Assembly: GCA_025267735.1 (NCBI GenBank)
Contig: CM046299.1
Span: forward strand, 31,449,987 to 31,513,986
DNA: 64,000 nt
Reading direction: 5' to 3'
Origin: Mactra quadrangularis
Lineage: Eukaryota > Mollusca > Bivalvia > Venerida > Mactridae
Both the position numbers and the translations under genes were made by a program. Shown in pieces: positions 1 to 12,120 of the stretch (the stretch's first letter is position 1; each line of letters opens with the position of its first letter). Below the pieces are notes generated by a model. The model searched no databases. It was not told where the DNA came from and saw only the letters and a list, made by a program, of their open reading frames with translations.

Positions 1-1474
1 AGTGATACAAACACGTTGATTTCAACAACATGAGTCACGCATGCTTTATTATAACAAATTTTGCCTGTTGCTCTATAGTATAAGGTGGCTTGAATATGAT
101 TCGTCGAGAATACAAGGATTCATTTTATTGAAAAACTAATGGATGCATTTGATAGTGCAATCTCACATTTTGTCACAGCAACATTACAAAAACACATGGT
201 ATTTTGTCGGATCAGAATCAAATGTAGTTCGGTTTTGTTGTCACTACCACGTACAATTTTCTGCCAATTTGGTCGTAACTTTGTTTTGATTGCTACCCTA
301 TTTTGTCTCTAATTGAACCTCGTAAACATCGAAACTAATTACATCTGTACGTTCTGTTGTATTTCGAGGCATACGCATGCACCTATGGTATTAAATCTTT
401 AAAAGCATATTATCCAAAGGCCCATAATGCTTTCTAAGAAAAAAAATATACGAGCAAGAATCCATAAATAACAATTGCATCAGAAATAGGTTGATAGTCA
501 GAGAGTATGACCGCAGACTGAAAAGTATTGGCCAGCTGATATTTCTGACCTGAATAGTTTGTTGGTGTCACTTTGAGTGGCCACGAATGACTAATCTGTT
601 AGGCTGCTCGTTTTCTAGCATATTCAAATTCGCAAATAGTCATCATTTGATGAAGGATGTTTTGTGCTACTTTGCACCATTGCATTACAAAACTCATTAA
701 TACAAGCTCAATCGTCTAATCAAGATGGATTAAACCTAAAAACAATCTGAGTTGTCCTATGAAAGGGTGGTATACTTGGAGTTAATATAGAATATTCATT
801 TGAGCTACTAACAATTGGGAGGAGACTTAAACTTTGTATGTGCCGATAGAGACAGCAACACTAGTCTAAATCGGTTGTTATGGAAATACACAATGGATTT
901 TTGTAGACATTTCCTGCTTTACAGTTAATATTTTTACTGCCTTACCGTAAATAACATTAAGATATGGGATACAACGATCGGTATATACATGTACTTCTAA
1001 AAATCTTGACCTCACATTTACAGAAGAAGGAAATCGGTTGGATACTGACAAAAATGGAGATGGAGCTACCGAGACATGAAAAACTTTATGAATACATATA
1101 TGTTATTAAAGCAGAGAAAAAGGGTTAGAGTATAAAATTATTTTGCGTCTTGTAATGGCCGCCATTTTGAATTGACAGCCATTAAATGGATTTTGTTTTA
1201 AAGAATTTAACTGAATTGTTTATTTGTCATAATATATTGAAATTATATTGATAAATACGTAAATAAAAACAATTTAAAAAGTTATTGTATATGAACTGGA
1301 CAAAAATCCCTATCATCGGTGGCCATATTGAAAAAAATGGCGGCCATCTTGAATTTAGAGGTGAAAATCGTGCTTTTTGTAAACTACACACTATGTACAA
1401 CAACTGTACTAAATTTGGTGCTTGTATCACAAAGTGAGAGATTGTCGTGAAAAATGACACATATCGATCCCTAC
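1..1474. repeat. Dispersed repeat, right-hand portion (copy 1)
   Basis: This stretch matches 37863-40012 nearly throughout, in the same orientation; shared blocks include the opening AGTGATACAAACACGTTGAT and a later GGCCGCCATTTTGAATTG. The right end reads CGATCCCTAC followed by TA, which corresponds to the end of the second copy (CGACCCCAC followed by TA). Copy 1 is cut by the window start, so its left terminus is not seen. It lacks a ~575 bp insertion and a ~120 bp local duplication present in copy 2. I see no coding sequence in it. Confidence 0.8.
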
Positions 1475-1559
1475 TAAACCTATTCTTTGTTACGGTAGCC
1501 AAATCTGGGGGGGGGGTTCGAATACCGTCATCAAATTGCATCTGTTCATGCCAATTTTT

Positions 1560-2345
1560 GTAAAAAATACCTTGGTTTATCTAGACATATAAATGATAGC
1601 ATGGCTCTTAGAGAATGCGGTAGAATTGCTATGTGTACATCTTACTACGTACGTTGTATTCAGTATTGGTGTCTTCTGTTAGAAATGGAATCTCATAGAT
1701 ACAAAGCATATTTATATATAAGCATAATGATATAAGCAGGATTGGAGTAATGATATACATTTTGTACATACATCTAATAGATGTACTTTATATAAAAACT
1801 TCAAATCTCTGCTTGATGTAGAACGCTATCTCACTTGTAATATACCATTTTATCTTAGGAAAGCATTAAAGCATTATGTCGGTTTCGCTGTTCTAACCAT
1901 AAACTATGTATAGAAACCGGACGTCACAAAATATAGACATGCAACTGCGATTTTGTAATTACTATTTAATGCATGAGGGTAAAGAGGTATTTGAAGATGA
2001 AATTCATGCATTCTTCTTTTGTAAATTATACTCAGACATTCGTTTACAATATATTCATAATTTATATCTTAGTAAGTCTCACAATGAATATTATAGAATC
2101 ATGTCATCCCAAAATATTGAAACAATTAAAAGATGTTCCACTTTTATAAATCACCTTCTTAAAATAAAAAATACATTCCAACAATGGTGAAGTATTACAT
2201 GAGTACATTATCTTTATTACCTCTTTAAATGTTTAAATGTATAATTTGTCAGTATCATGGTGAACCTTTATAATACTATTATTTTGAAACATATGTATGT
2301 TATGGGCCAGAGTCCTAAATCAATTAATAAAAAATGTTGTTGTTG
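1560..2345 (+). pseudogene. 5'-truncated LINE, C-terminal region and 3' tail
   Basis: Translation from about 1575 gives a peptide with RHINDSMALRECGR followed by YYVRCIQYW, and 1880-2190 gives RCSNHKLCIETGRHKNID, then EDEIHAFFFCKLYSDIR. This arrangement of His and Cys residues around an EDEXH core is typical of the C-terminal domain downstream of reverse transcriptase in one group of non-LTR retrotransposons common in molluscs. Stops and frame changes between 1680 and 1880 show decay. After the stop near 2190 there is a ~150 bp 3' UTR ending in AATAAAAAATGTTGTTGTTG, a simple tail as expected from target-primed reverse transcription. No RT core is present, so the copy is strongly 5' truncated. 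The clade assignment is uncertain. Confidence 0.65.
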
Positions 2346-3640
2346 TATAAACCAACACGCGTAACTGCTACATCAAAGATTTAATTGATCATTTGTATAC
2401 TAATGTACCATATAACATTGCTGAAGTTAATGTACCGTTTTTATCTACAAGTGACCATTTTCCTATTTGTAATACATGTAAAATTGACAATAAGGTGGAC
2501 AAAGACCCTTTTCATAATACCATAAACTATAGATCTTTACAAAAATTTAATCTTAATAACTATAGAAAAGATCTTCAAAACCAACCTTGGTCCGTTTTAG
2601 ATACGTTTAATGATCCTGATGATGCTTTAGATTTCTTTGTAAAAATCTTTGAAACTCTTAATCAACATGCACCAGAGAAAGTGAAAAGAGTTAAATATAA
2701 AATCAACCTGATTGGTTTAGCAGTAATATTTCTGAGACAATCGAAAATAGAGATAAAGCAAAATGATTGGGCAACACTGATCAGTACAAAAAGTTTAGAA
2801 ATAAAGTAAAACTGCAAATACAAAATGAAAAAACTGAATTTTATCCAAAAAAAAACCATCAATGAAAATAGCAAAAATCCTAAATCCTAAAAAAAATCCT
2901 TATGGAAAAATTTAAAAGATCTCTCAGGAAACAAAACTGAACATCAATCAAATCTAATTAATGTTGATCTTGGTAATATGTTGACAGATCCTAAACTTGC
3001 AGCTGAAACATCCTAAACTTAACAATTCCTTTCTGTGTGTATTTGATTCAGCTCTAAACCTAAATGAAACTTTAAATGACGATACTAAGAAAACAACCAA
3101 AGACTTTGTTGAAACAAAAACTGAACCAGACATATTTTTTGCCATTCCACAAATTTCTATCAAATTCATTGAAAGGAATTACAAAACCTTGACCCAACTA
3201 AATCAACAGGTCTTGATGGACTAGCACCTAAATTTCTCAAACTAACAGCAGATATTATAGCAAGGCCCTTAGAAAAAATCTTTATTTTAAGTATAGAAAC
3301 ATGAAAATACTCTAATATGTACATACAAAATGGCTTAAATTAATCCGATTTTTAAAAAAGGTAGTAAAAGTGACAAAAAGAACTATCGTCCAATATTAAT
3401 TCTGCCTGTGCTATCTAAAATATATGAAAGAAATGTATGCCTTCATGTAAGAAAGTCTTTTGAAGAAAACAATCTCTTCAGTAATAATCAATCAGGTTTT
3501 CGCACATCTCATTCAAGTGAAACAGCTATAGTAAATATTGTTGGTGAATGGATAAACAATATTAATGAAAATAATCTCATCGGCACAGTTTTCCTTGATC
3601 TAAGGGAATTCGGGAGGAAAGAAGTTTATGATGGATTTTT
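2346..3640 (+). pseudogene. LINE endonuclease C-terminus and RT N-terminal half
   Basis: The reading frame through 2393-2809 contains TSDHFPI, the Ser-Asp-His box that ends APE-type LINE endonucleases, followed by a lysine-rich linker. Between 2810 and 3340 the frame is broken several times. From about 3340 the peptide contains YRPI.LPVLSKIYER, QSGFRTSHSSETAI and GTVFLDLR, matching RT fingers and motif A of jockey-type elements. The motif A sequence stops right where the repeat at 3641 begins; the expected KAFD continuation is replaced by unrelated sequence. The protein is non-functional. Confidence 0.7.
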
Positions 3641-4265
3641 TTTTTAACATTCATAAATTTGTTTATTTGCTCATTTGAAGTAAATTCATCTGAAAAAAGG
3701 TAGGTCACTGTCCATTTTAAAAAAGTTACAGTCATTTAAAATTGACCCCCCAAAATGTATAAATTTCCCGCCAAAATACGTCAAAAATACCATATATCAG
3801 TCAGATGCGTAGAAAATAGCCTATTTCTCATTAAATGATGGTTACAGCCATTTAAAGATGAAACACCAACAATATGAGCTAGTGCTTGTAGACCTACGAA
3901 CGACAACTCTTGATAAGAGTGTTGAAAGTGTATGCTATACGTCGCTCGTCAAAAATTGATTTTTTTCTCGACAAAGATTATTTAAATTTCACACAGATGT
4001 GAGTAGTTAAGGTACATAATTTGATTTTTTCGTATGTTATTGTAACAAAAAAATGACGTTGGGAACATGTGATATTCTTAATTTAAAAAGTCGACTATTT
4101 TGCAGTTAGCATACAAAATTGGTAATACGTATAACGGTGGCGACGTAACGTAGTTTATCCGTGTAAATCACCAGAAAAAATTGGCGCATGCTCAGATTGG
4201 GTAGCGGACTGCTTTAATAAACCATAACCTCCTACTACACAAGTTAAAATATTACAAATTTGGGG
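3641..4265. repeat. Insertion interrupting the LINE RT palm
   Basis: LINE homology stops at FLDLR (about 3605) and resumes near 4270. The intervening ~620 bp is non-coding. Its 3690-3845 part resembles 17285-17435: both have a CATT-AAAATGACC block, CGCCAAAATACGTCAAAAAT and CTCATTAAATGATG or TGTCATTAAATGATG. This is therefore a dispersed repeat family with at least two members here. I could not define its ends or target duplication. Confidence 0.6.
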
Positions 4266-5457
4266 ACAAAAGTGTTCAATGGTTTCTCTCTTACTTATAG
4301 GCGCCAAAAATAATATTATGCTTATCATGTGAAATGTTGAATCGCTTGAAATTAATGCAGGTGTACCACAAGGTTCAGTACTCGGTCCAATACTATTCTT
4401 AATCTAATGACCTGCCTTCACAAAACGCACGAATGTTTGCAGACGAAACTACATTAACAGCAAATGGGAAAAATAAAGGTGATGTTAGTATTTTAAAAGA
4501 CTCTAATAGCAATTAGATTTTGTACAAACCTGGTGTGACATAAATGGAATGGTACCAAATGCTACAAAGACAAACTCGATGTTTATTTCAGCCTCTAATA
4601 ATTATAACAAATCAAACAACAATTTGGCAACACCGTACCTAAAGTTGAACAATGAACCTTTAGAGCAAGTTATTGGGCAAAAACTATTAGGAGTAAATTA
4701 ATATTGACAAAAAACCTGAATTGGAACTTTAAAGTAGAAGCTACCCTAAAACAATGTAATAGATTGTGATACCTTCTTCTCAGAATCAAACAATGTAATA
4801 GATTGTGATACCTTCTTCTTAGAATCAAACAATGTAATAGATTGTGATACCTTCTTCTTAGAATCAAACAATGTAAAAGATTGTGATACCTTCTTCTTAG
4901 AATCAAACAATGTAATAGATTGTGATACCTTCTTCTTAGAATCAAACAATGTAATAGATTGTGATACCTTCTTCTTAGAATCAAACAATGTAATAGATTG
5001 TGATACCTTCTTCTTAGAATCAAACAATGTAATAGATTGTGATACCTTCTTCTTAGAATCAAACAATGTAATAGATTGTGATACCTTCTTCTTAGAATCA
5101 AACAATGCCTTAACTTACATACCAGAAAACTCTATTTCAATGCTTATAGTCTTCCACATATTGATTACTGTTGAACTGTATGGGGATCATGCAGTACGGA
5201 ATTATCCAATGCAATTCTAAACTTTCAAAAGAGAGCTGCTCGTATAATCATCGACTAGCCATTTGATGCACCATCTGAGGAATTATTTAAAAAACTAAAT
5301 TGGATGAAATTTACAGACCGTGTTGACTACAAAAAAGAAATTATTGTCTACAAATCCCTAAACAACAATGCTCCTGATTACTTAAATGGTAAATGCTCTA
5401 AACTCTAGATTAAGGTCAAATTCTAATAAACAGTTGTACGTCCCAAACCTAAACTAC
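4266..5457 (+). pseudogene. LINE RT palm to thumb with internal expansion
   Basis: After the insertion the frame reads EINAGVPQGSVLGPILF (RT motif B region, about 4335-4400), then MFADET around 4433-4450, which corresponds to the catalytic Y/F-A-D-D box but with Glu in place of the second Asp. Next come KLLGV and NLNWNFKVEATLKQCNRL, then a tandem expansion (4751-5105), then LNLHTRKLYFNAYSLPHIDYC and a WGSC.TELSNAILNFQKRAARII thumb segment near 5130-5250. Several stops are present. The FADE box means that even an intact frame would probably lack polymerase activity. Confidence 0.7.
4751..5105 (+). repeat. 39-bp tandem repeat inside LINE ORF
   Basis: Nine nearly identical 39-bp units plus a short partial unit, with starts at 4751, 4790, 4829 and so on to 5102. 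Each unit begins ACAATGTAATAGATTG and contains ACCTTCTTCTTAGAATC; single-base variants (CAGAATC in unit 1, AAAAGATT in unit 4) are visible. The length is a multiple of three, so the LINE frame is kept on both sides. The flanking LINE codons K-Q-C occur on both sides of one ancestral unit, which offers a microhomology route for the expansion. Confidence 0.95.
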
Positions 5458-5734
5458 GAGGGGTGATTGGAAAGTTCGAGGAATTTATTTATTAATGCTA
5501 TACGGGATAACATACAGGGTGTCCAAAAAGAAAGTTTACAGTTTTGATGCTAATTTATTACTTGTTAATACTATGCAAGATTAACAAAAATTTGTACATG
5601 TATAGACAATAGGTGTAAGTTTTATCACTGTCATTTTAAATATATTCGGTCTAATACTTTACATGAAAACGCCAATTTAATAAAATTACAAGTTTTGTTG
5701 TTGACGTCAAATTAGTAATTAATAACGTTTTCCA

Positions 5735-5960
5735 CATGTTGTCCCTTTTGATGGTTCACTTCACTCATGCGCTCCTTGAAATTGTCAACAACTCTAACAC
5801 AAGTGTCTACAAAATAATGGCGCTTCTCAGTTAACCAAAATTTCACATTCTACTTGCAAACATATCCGAACAAAAGTAAACTCATCGGTAAACCAAACAT
5901 CTTGAAATGCGTTGATATAATTTTCAACAACGCCAGTGGCTCATTTACAAAATGCTAATC
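5735..5960 (-). pseudogene. Possible Tc1/mariner-like transposase remnant
   Basis: On the minus strand a short frame reads FQDVWFTDEFTF followed by VRICLQVECEILVN and a stop. The WFTDE-x-x-F signature resembles the region around the second catalytic Asp in DDE transposases of the Tc1/mariner superfamily, and the position inside a TA-flanked TIR element fits. Only about 40 codons can be followed and frames are broken on both sides. The call depends on a short motif. Confidence 0.4.
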
Positions 5961-6514
5961 TATCCACTTGAACGGTTATTTATAAGCTTTGTATAATTAG
6001 TATTTTATATGGAAACAGTTCTAAGTTCTTTCTTATAATATTATGTACATATGTTTTTCCTAGCTAAGATTTCAATACGACAATTGGTTACGAATTCATA
6101 CATACCTTTTTGTATTCAACAGAAGTGTTTCGAAATAGATATACATGTATATATATGCATTAAAGTTTGTAAATTGTTACAAATTGTATTTTATGAGAGT
6201 CTGGATTGTGCGAAATACATTTCTTCCATTACCCAATATGTAATAATTAAGACTGAAAGAATTTGTAAATTAATTAAGTAGGCTGTGTTGATGTTGATGT
6301 GTAATTACTCGGAACAGCGACATACTATCTTCATCAAATATTGAATATATTTGACAAAGTATTGTTTACCAGTTTTATGTCAATAATATCTACCGGTATA
6401 TGTATCATACATGGTATTGCGATAAACAAAACAAAATATGATGAACATTAAAATGTTTTATTTAGTCAAGGTTGGTGTAAGAAAATTTATGTATATTGTT
6501 GTTGATTAGGAACA

Positions 6515-7442
6515 TTAACAAGAGGGTCCTGAGGACCCTGGACCGCTCACCTGAGAACTAGATGCTTAGGGCATCTGACATAACATTATCTAACAGATTC
6601 AGTAAATGAAAACAGTGATTCCTGGGGCTGGGCCAATTATGAACCGAGAAACAAAATTCAAACAATCTTTGTAGAAGACCTGATGATAATACCACATAGC
6701 AAATATGAAAGCTCCACGTCTTGTCATTTTTGAAATGAAGATTTTTCAACATTGCCATATACATTTGTATAACTTTATGTAAATCTTGTGACCCCTGGGG
6801 TGGGGCCAACAGTGACTCCAGTGGCAGTGGCATACTTTTAACAAGCTTTGTTGAAAACCTTTATATGATGTTGCCTGCCAAATACCAAAGCTTTATGTCA
6901 TAACGTTTTTGAGAAGAAAATTTTTGACATTTCTTCTAGAAATTTTTGTGAAACTTGGTACTCTTGGGGCGGGGCCAATTTTGACCCCGGGACATAATTT
7001 GAATAATCTTCGTTATTGACAAGCACCGTCTAGGTATGCTACATGCCAAGTATTAAGGCTCTAAGTCTTGAAGGTTTTGAGAAGATTTTTGTAACATTGC
7101 CCTATACATTTATATGTTAATCATTTGACCCCTAGAGCGGGACCAATTTTGACCCCAGGGGCATAATTTGAATAATCTTTTTTAAAGCACCTTCTAGTAA
7201 TGCGACATGCCAAGTTTAATAATGGAAGACGACCGTATGTTTTTTGTAATGTTCTTTATTTAAAGACCTCATGTTTTTTTTTACAAGAAGATATTTTAAA
7301 GAATTGTTGACGACTGACGTACGCACCCAAGCTCCTACCCCGGAACACATGCACGCACCCCTACAAACACCAACGCACTAAAGCACATTGGTCAAACTCC
7401 CACAACAGCTCATCTTGGATACTTTGTGCTCAGGTGAGCTAA
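6515..7442. repeat. Bivalve-type repeat with CTCACCTGAG / CTCAGGTGAG ends
   Basis: It opens TTAACAAGAGGGTCCTGAGG and GCTCACCTGAG and closes GCTCAGGTGAGCTAA, so the inner terminal boxes are inverted. The interior is four degraded ~170 bp units, each with a CCCCTGGGGCGGGGCCAATTTTGACCCC-like core (cores near 6618, 6792, 6963 and 7129), followed by ATAATTTGAATAATCTT and GACATGCCAAGT-like stretches. I recognise this arrangement from bivalve genomes. It is non-coding and nested inside the 5515-8358 transposon. Confidence 0.75.
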
Positions 7443-8361
7443 TATATACGTAACTGAAAACTATGTTTTGTTTTATCTAATTGTGCCATTATAATAAAAG
7501 TGGGTGGGGTAATCTAACCCCTCTCTTAACAGGAAAAATATGAATTCTACATTATATCACGACTAAACAAGAAGGAAAGAGTACCTACAGTCAGTAACTT
7601 CAATACTAGGTCCTTAAATACTTAAAAGAAGGGGTTTTTAGAGTCAGTAATGAAGGTTCTACTCAAACCCAGTCTTAAGCAGCATTTTTCGTTAATATGC
7701 AGGTGTATGTCTTTAACGTCATTTTTTTAAGATTTGGACACAAGCTAGGGCATGCAACTTTTTTTTGCTGAAAGTAGAGGTATGTCACATGTCAAAACAC
7801 AAAGAAACATTTCTTTTGCACGGACTTCTAGGTTAGGCCCTTTTTTGGGCTAGGCTGACTAGTCTATTTGGAAATGCCCGCCTCTGATGATACGCATCAA
7901 ACAAATTGTTCTGGACTTAATTAAAGCATGTCATGGAGCGCACTGACGTTTTTCTCACTTTTGCTGTTCATGGGGCGACCCGACTTTGGTGCATCTTTTA
8001 CAGTTCCAAGTTGTTCAAACTTTCAGACAGTCTTGTATATATTCATTCCACTCACGCTCATGCCTTTAAATGTACGTGTATTTTTGAACTTTCATTGCAC
8101 ATCTGTTACATTTTTACTTTCAAAAATGTTTCATGATAAAAACGCCCTGATCGGACGTCAGACGCGCCCTCTTAAAAATAACAAGTTTTTACATGACGTC
8201 TTTATATGGGGACGTCAAACATTTTAGTGTGGCAAGTTAACATGCATTAAAGACTTGAGCATATGGGCTTTAAAATGGTATATTTTTCATTAATATAACT
8301 TAACAATTGATAAAATGCCGAAAGGGTAAAACTGTAAACTTTCTTTTTGGACACCCTGTAG

Positions 8362-8696
8362 AATTCTTTCGAAAACCCTTAACATATTCAGGATCAATTA
8401 TGTGGAATGAAATTCCTCTTAACATTCGACACGCAGAAAGTCTTACATCATTCAAAAATCAATACCTTCAATGGAAATTTCAATAAATGTAAGGTGGTCT
8501 TTGTCCACTGGAAATATTCACTCTCTTTTATTTCAGGCTTGTGCGACTGTGTAGCATTTTACTCATCTTTCTACTTCTTGATTCATAATATGTTTTTCAT
8601 TATGTAAATAATGTAAATAACTTGTACACGTTTTTCCACAGGTCCACATGGAAGATGGGTATTATCCAAGTGTGTAGCCTCGTTAAATAAAGGCTT

Positions 8697-8697
<1 letters not shown>
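8362..8697 (+). pseudogene. LINE C-terminus and 3' UTR, after the nested transposon
   Basis: Immediately after the transposon the frame reads NSFENPLTYSGSIMWNEIPL, then NIRHAESLTSFKNQYL and a stop. This is the usual end of jockey/CR1-like ORF2 proteins. A 3' UTR of about 190 bp follows, ending in GTTAAATAAAGGCTTTATTA, which has a polyadenylation-like AATAAA, before the microsatellite tail. Confidence 0.75.
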
Positions 8698-9580
<883 letters not shown>

Positions 9581-11073
9581 TCAAGTAGTTACACTGTTAT
9601 TGTGCGTAGGAGTTTCCGTATTAAAATTGTTAACTACTTGACCATTAAAGTTCAAGGGATCATGGACGCCTTCTGTAGGTACCAGTGTCGGAGTATGTGA
9701 ACCTTCAATATTTAGATGAACTGAAAAACTCGAATGCCGCAATACAGAATTTCTTCCCCTTGCTTGTTGTGGTGTTGTTAATCTTGAGTTTCTTCTCGAG
9801 TTACCTCGCGAGATATCGTCGTAGTATAATAAAGGGTTGATGGTATAAGGCGGTGGAGGTAGACAATCATTCTCTGAATAAGGTGGCGGTAGATCAAAGC
9901 TTCCTGAAATGAGGCAACGCAAAATATATATAACTTAAAATTGGAGATTCGAACATATAACAGCTAAATGAAAGAGCATCAAAAAAAGTAATCCTAAGTC
10001 AACAATATATCGTACATGTTGAATCGTACATTTATTGAATCTTTACCTTAACTATTGTTAAATTTCATTCAACTGTCAATGGTGCATTCATTAACCGTGC
10101 CAATTTAGATACTCACATAACTTCTTTACTCAAGATCGAAAACAATAGACACCTGTACGTATGGACTAATATCGAGCATTTTAATCAGCGCGATAATTGT
10201 CACTTAAAAATAAAAATCCAAACATGTCCGAGTTGAAATTTTTGTAACGTTTTTGATACTAATGATAAATAAATAATACTATAAATAATAATAAAAGTGC
10301 CATCAGGGTATCAGTCTTTTTCGTGCGTCACATAATAATGAACCTACATGAAGTGGTATACAATAAAAAACATACGTTCTAGAACGTTTTGTTCTGCTAA
10401 TCAACATGATCTGTCTCAACAATCGAATCAGGGAATTTGTGTAAAAGTAAATTAATATTTTATGGATTTCATGTAATCCCTAGCGGATTCAGGGATTTCA
10501 CGTATTCCCTAAAATCGCCAGGGATAACGTGAATTCCTTGACTTGGTTAGGGATTACGTGAAATCCTTGGTTACACACATTTCCTGTAACATACATTTAT
10601 ATATACCGTATGTTTGAAAGTTAAAGAAAGGTCAAATGACATATGCCTGTGGTTTGAAATAGTCGGATTCATCTATTCTCGACATCGAAGCTACAGGAAA
10701 ATCGAGATCTCGTGTTAGTTGGCACAAGACTGTTCCTTGTGCGCTTGTAGCCCATTTTCTATTAAATTTAACAGATCACTTGATCGTTTAACTAATTCAT
10801 TTATAACAATTCCTTGCCTATGTGTAAAATCATAATTTAAGATATTGAAATCATACCTGAATGGATACTTTCTGTATTACTGGCAGGTTGGACTCGTACC
10901 CGTCGTCGGCGTCTTGCAGTTTGTCTAGTGGGTAGTGCAGCTCGCAAAATCTGCCGTCTTTTGACGTAATCTTTATATTTTATTATAATGAAAACAATAA
11001 GAGTTGTTCCTCCAGCCAACCCGACTATTGAAATAGTTATGATGAATCCAATCAACACAGCACCGTCATTCAT
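9581..11073 (-). CDS. Single-pass membrane protein with two PPxY motifs, two coding exons
   Basis: I predict join(10857..11073, 9581..9903) on the minus strand, about 179 aa. Exon 1 ends CATTCAG|GTATGA and exon 2 starts after TCATTTCAG; both splice in phase 1 and rebuild one Gly codon, so the frame continues. The start ATG (11073) is preceded in the same exon by an in-frame TGA at 11077-11079, so the protein cannot extend upstream there. Residues ~7-32 form a hydrophobic helix (LIGFIITISIVGLAGG...); a basic stretch follows (YKDYVKRRQ, RRRRRVRV), consistent with a cytoplasmic C-terminal tail. Exon 2 begins SFDLPPPYSEN and continues LPPPPYTINP, two PPxY motifs that in known proteins bind WW domains such as those of NEDD4-type ubiquitin ligases. 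The rest is Ser/Thr/Asn-rich. I do not recognise a named family; a trafficking or ubiquitin-ligase adaptor role is inference. The 953-bp intron holds a palindrome array. Confidence 0.6.
10464..10567. repeat. Four-unit array of 18-20 bp palindromes in intron
   Basis: Units at 10464-10481, 10491-10510, 10520-10538 and 10549-10567 are each imperfect palindromes of the type AGGGATTTCACGTATTCCCT. They are spaced by about 10 bp of differing sequence (period ~29 bp). Nothing in the flanks looks like a transposon end. Confidence 0.85.
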
Positions 11074-11888
11074 AGTTCATACTATTTGCTGCATCTGATA
11101 AAGAATAATATGAATTATATTAAAGTATATAAAACAGTGGAAGTCATACATGGACGGTTCCGAGTCAGAATCAACACTATTAGTATGATTTGCGTCTTTT
11201 AGTCGAAAGTCGACTAAAACAAAACCATGTTGAATTTGCTGCTTAACATCGGCTTATGCATTAATTAATGCATTCTGAAGATGATATAGTCGATGGAAAG
11301 AGTAAAACTTAGTCATATAGGTGCATATATAAACTATCGTTTATATTTTGATAGTGTTTAATGCCGTGTCTATACAAACCATGGTTATTTTACGATGGTA
11401 AAATTCTCCTCGTACTTTATCAATAGAGAAATATCGTCATTATTGTCTATTTCTTATGAGGAATATTGCATCCCAAGGTGAGGCTCGTACCAGCAACCCC
11501 TTCTGGGTACTAGATTCAAAACTATGCTCGTTGTCTAGTTGACCACAGACCCGGGTCAACCATCTATACTAGTGAACAACATTCATTTTAATACATATAA
11601 GCCTGTACTCGATATATGAATTGTATTGTTTTTGTTAACTTTCAACATGGACATTTAAATTCACGCACGATAATGAAAAGACTTCCGTGCAGTAAAATTG
11701 AAATCAACATTGTTAACTTAATTAACTGTTTCATCAATTTAGGCCTTTTTTAATGGTTTAGTTTTTTTAAATATTATTTCAAGTAATGCATCACCGGATA
11801 TTTGCGACCGTGACTAAATGGTAGAATCCATTATTACGAATCTTAAGGTCTTTGGTGCGAATCCAGGCCGCGACCATGAAAATTAAAT
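11074..11888. other. Upstream region of the PPxY gene, with a tRNA-like fragment
   Basis: A possible splice acceptor (TTTATCAG) ends at 11095 on the minus strand, so a 5' UTR exon probably lies upstream, but I cannot place it. Around 11480-11570 the minus strand has a degraded tRNA-like stretch (GGTACGAGCCTC in the box B position), perhaps an old SINE head. Otherwise AT-rich with no gene seen. Confidence 0.4.
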
Positions 11889-12120
11889 TGTAGGATCAGT
11901 GGTCCAGTGGCAGGACGCGCGCTTAGAGATCGAGAGGTTCCGAGTTCGATCCCCACAAGAGGCACTGCTAATTTGCTTGAGCAAGTCATACAGTTGTTCC
12001 ACTCCACCCACGTCTAAATGGGTACTACAGGATTTAAATGGCCAAGGGTTATCGTACAATATTGTTAAGTCGGCTGAACATGTATAGGTCATTGGAAGCG
12101 CCCTTTAACTAATTTTTAAC
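11889..12120 (+). mobile_element. tRNA-derived SINE (family 1)
   Basis: A tRNA-like head with box A (GTGGTCCAGTGGCAGGACG) and box B (GAGTTCGATCCCC at 11941) is followed by a body containing TTGCTTGAGCAAG and CTCCACCCACGTCTAAATGG. The same head and body occur at 30297-30606. Short open frames across it on both strands are not genes. Confidence 0.8.

Larger units (their letters stand above)
5515..8358. mobile_element. TIR DNA transposon, Tc1/mariner-like, nested in LINE
   Basis: The ends are inverted copies of CAGGGTGTCCAAAAAGAAAG extending about 30 bp through GTTTACAGTTTT. TA lies directly outside each end (5513-5514 and 8359-8360), the target duplication typical of the IS630-Tc1-mariner superfamily. 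The LINE reading frame is interrupted here: C-terminal LINE sequence resumes immediately after the right end. Inside are a transposase-like remnant (5735-5960, minus strand) and another repeat (6515-7442). I find no intact transposase. Confidence 0.8.

Noticed and set aside
4670..5105. Minus-strand frames of 119-143 codons with a repeated 13-residue peptide
   Set aside because: They are antisense readings of the 39-bp tandem repeat inside the plus-strand LINE.
7928..8227. 99-codon plus-strand frame
   Set aside because: Inside the nested transposon, overlapping another frame, with no recognisable motif.
10464..10567. CRISPR array
   Set aside because: Repeats are degenerate palindromes with ~10-bp spacers in an animal intron; no cas genes and wrong dimensions.
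11883..12092. Opposed 62- and 69-codon frames
   Set aside because: They lie inside a SINE.
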